Origin: Bacillota bacterium | GTDB taxonomy: Bacteria > Bacillota_E > Sulfobacillia > Sulfobacillales > Sulfobacillaceae | DNA length: 6,062 nt | NCBI GenBank assembly: GCA_021820645.1 | Contig: JAKADJ010000153.1 | Coordinates: 1-6,062, forward strand | Direction: 5' to 3' | In this document: one piece after another, positions 5,229-6,062 of the stretch | How positions within the stretch are numbered: the first letter of the stretch is position 1 | Layout: each line of letters opens with the position of its first letter | Position numbers and translations under genes: made by a program | Notes under the pieces: model-generated | What the model was told of the DNA's origin: nothing | What the model saw: only the letters and a program-made list of their open reading frames with translations | Databases searched by the model: none

Positions 5229-6062
5229 TTAGGATTCCCGTCCGTAAAACTGGAACAACGCCCGCTCCATGTAGATCCGGGTTAGTTGCAATCGGTATGT
5301 GAGGTCTTTGTCGTCGCCGAAGTCGGCCTCGGTGCTGGCCACGGCGGCCGCTTCCCTCAATGTTTCTAGCTTCGGCTCGTGCCGGTTTAGGATTTCTTCT
5401 ACGGCATGGGCCCGATACGCCCGGTTCCCAATTCCGGTCACGGCCACCTTAAGAGCTGCCGATGCCGGATGCGGCGTGGCAGCCCCCGTGATCGCCACGC
5501 CCACCACCGGGTAACCCGAGGCGGGATGCGGCCGTTTGAGATACACGCTTTTTTGCGGCGCCTCGGGCATCGGAAATTCAATGGCCACGAGGATTTCATG
5601 AGGCTCCAAAATAGTCAGGAATGGGGCCACGACGAATTCCTCGAGGCCAACCCGACGCTCGCCCCGAGGCCCCAGAATCACGAGTCGGCCCTCGAGCGCC
5701 AAGACCGCAGCAGGCATGTCGGCCGCCGGGTCGGCATGGCAAAGACTCCCCCCGATAGTTCCCCGATTACGTACCTGCAGATCGGCCACCGTACCAGACG
5801 CCTGGGCCAGAAGCGGCAAAGATTCCAGTACAATCCGGTCCCGCATCAAGTCGACATAACGGGTGAGTGCTCCAATTCGAACCCATCCCGGCTCTAGACT
5901 GACACCTCGTAATGCAAAAACCCCCTGCACATCGAGCAGGACGCCCGGTGTGGCCAGTTTCAGTTTCATTAGCGGGAGTAAGCTATGACCCCCAGCCAGA
6001 ATCTTCACCTCACGCTCCTCTTCTCGCGTTAGCCATTCTAAGGCATCGTCGATATCGTGGGC
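5229..6062 (-). CDS. coxM: CO dehydrogenase / xanthine dehydrogenase-family FAD subunit (CoxM-like), partial at N-terminus
   Basis: The frame is open from the right edge to TAA at 5231-5229: 277 visible residues, close to the full length of about 285-290 for this family. The start is outside the window. A GTG at 6008-6006 could be miscalled as the start, but the upstream codons continue the family-like sequence DIDDALEWL. FAD-binding motifs are AGGHSLLP (visible residues 23-30) and TIGGSLCHADPAAD (about 102-115). The C-terminal third is the CO-dehydrogenase flavoprotein C-terminal domain. The medium subunit passes electrons from the molybdenum and iron-sulfur subunits to FAD and on to the respiratory chain; CO, xanthine or another carbonyl or aromatic substrate cannot be told apart from this subunit alone. 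The molybdenum and iron-sulfur subunits are not in the window and may lie beyond the edge, as this gene ends a transcript at the terminator. No link to the sulfur operon is evident. Confidence 0.9.
   Translation of the reverse strand, partial: AHDIDDALEWLTREEEREVKILAGGHSLLPLMKLKLATPGVLLDVQGVFALRGVSLEPGWVRIGALTRYVDLMRDRIVLESLPLLAQASGTVADLQVRNRGTIGGSLCHADPAADMPAAVLALEGRLVILGPRGERRVGLEEFVVAPFLTILEPHEILVAIEFPMPEAPQKSVYLKRPHPASGYPVVGVAITGAATPHPASAALKVAVTGIGNRAYRAHAVEEILNRHEPKLETLREAAAVASTEADFGDDKDLTYRLQLTRIYMERALFQFYGRES

Noticed and set aside
5406..5897. Plus-strand open frame opposite the coxM-type gene
   Set aside because: It is antisense to a well-supported flavoprotein, has Arg/Pro/His-rich composition and no recognisable motif.
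1..6062. CRISPR arrays, insertion sequences, tRNA or rRNA genes
   Set aside because: No repeated spacer-like units, transposase motifs, terminal repeats, cloverleaf or rRNA-like segments were found by reading both strands.

Overview
The window reads as a moderately GC-rich bacterial chromosome with strong AGGAGG-type ribosome sites and GTG starts. The mix of sulfur-handling genes, an aerobic CO-dehydrogenase-type flavoprotein subunit and a secreted CAP protein would fit a Gram-positive lineage such as Sulfobacillus or a relative. That placement is inference, not demonstrated.

Layout. Positions 1-2044 (minus strand) hold a secreted CAP/SCP-domain protein followed, with an ATGA overlap, by an alpha/beta hydrolase that runs off the left edge. 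Positions 2218-2924 (minus) hold a CsoR-family regulator followed by a DUF302 protein. Divergent from these, positions 3050-5150 (plus) form a compact three-gene operon: a metallo-beta-lactamase-fold persulfide dioxygenase-like enzyme, a tandem rhodanese, and a two-domain thioredoxin-fold oxidoreductase. A long hairpin terminator (5172-5207) separates this operon from a convergent coxM-type FAD subunit (5229-6062, minus) that runs off the right edge.

The most notable point is the third gene of the operon. Its reading frame is interrupted by one TGA (4929-4931), exactly where the first cysteine of a CPYC redox motif belongs. Translation continues in the same frame through the rest of a complete C-terminal thioredoxin fold to a TAA at 5148-5150. 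A stem-loop with a G at the start of its apical loop lies 19 nt after the TGA, as in bacterial SECIS elements. The gene is best read as one selenoprotein of 216 residues with a Sec-Pro-Tyr-Cys (UPYC) active site, which conventional gene calling would split or truncate.

A working model for the centre: the CsoR-like regulator binds an ATACCC-N4-GGGTAT palindrome at the -10/+1 region of the plus-strand promoter and controls the operon in response to reactive sulfur (or a metal). The dioxygenase oxidises low-molecular-weight persulfides, the rhodanese moves sulfane sulfur, and the seleno-oxidoreductase reduces protein or small-molecule disulfides/persulfides. This resembles in outline the CstR/CstB sulfide-detoxification logic of staphylococci, but with a different regulator cysteine spacing and a selenoenzyme in the operon.
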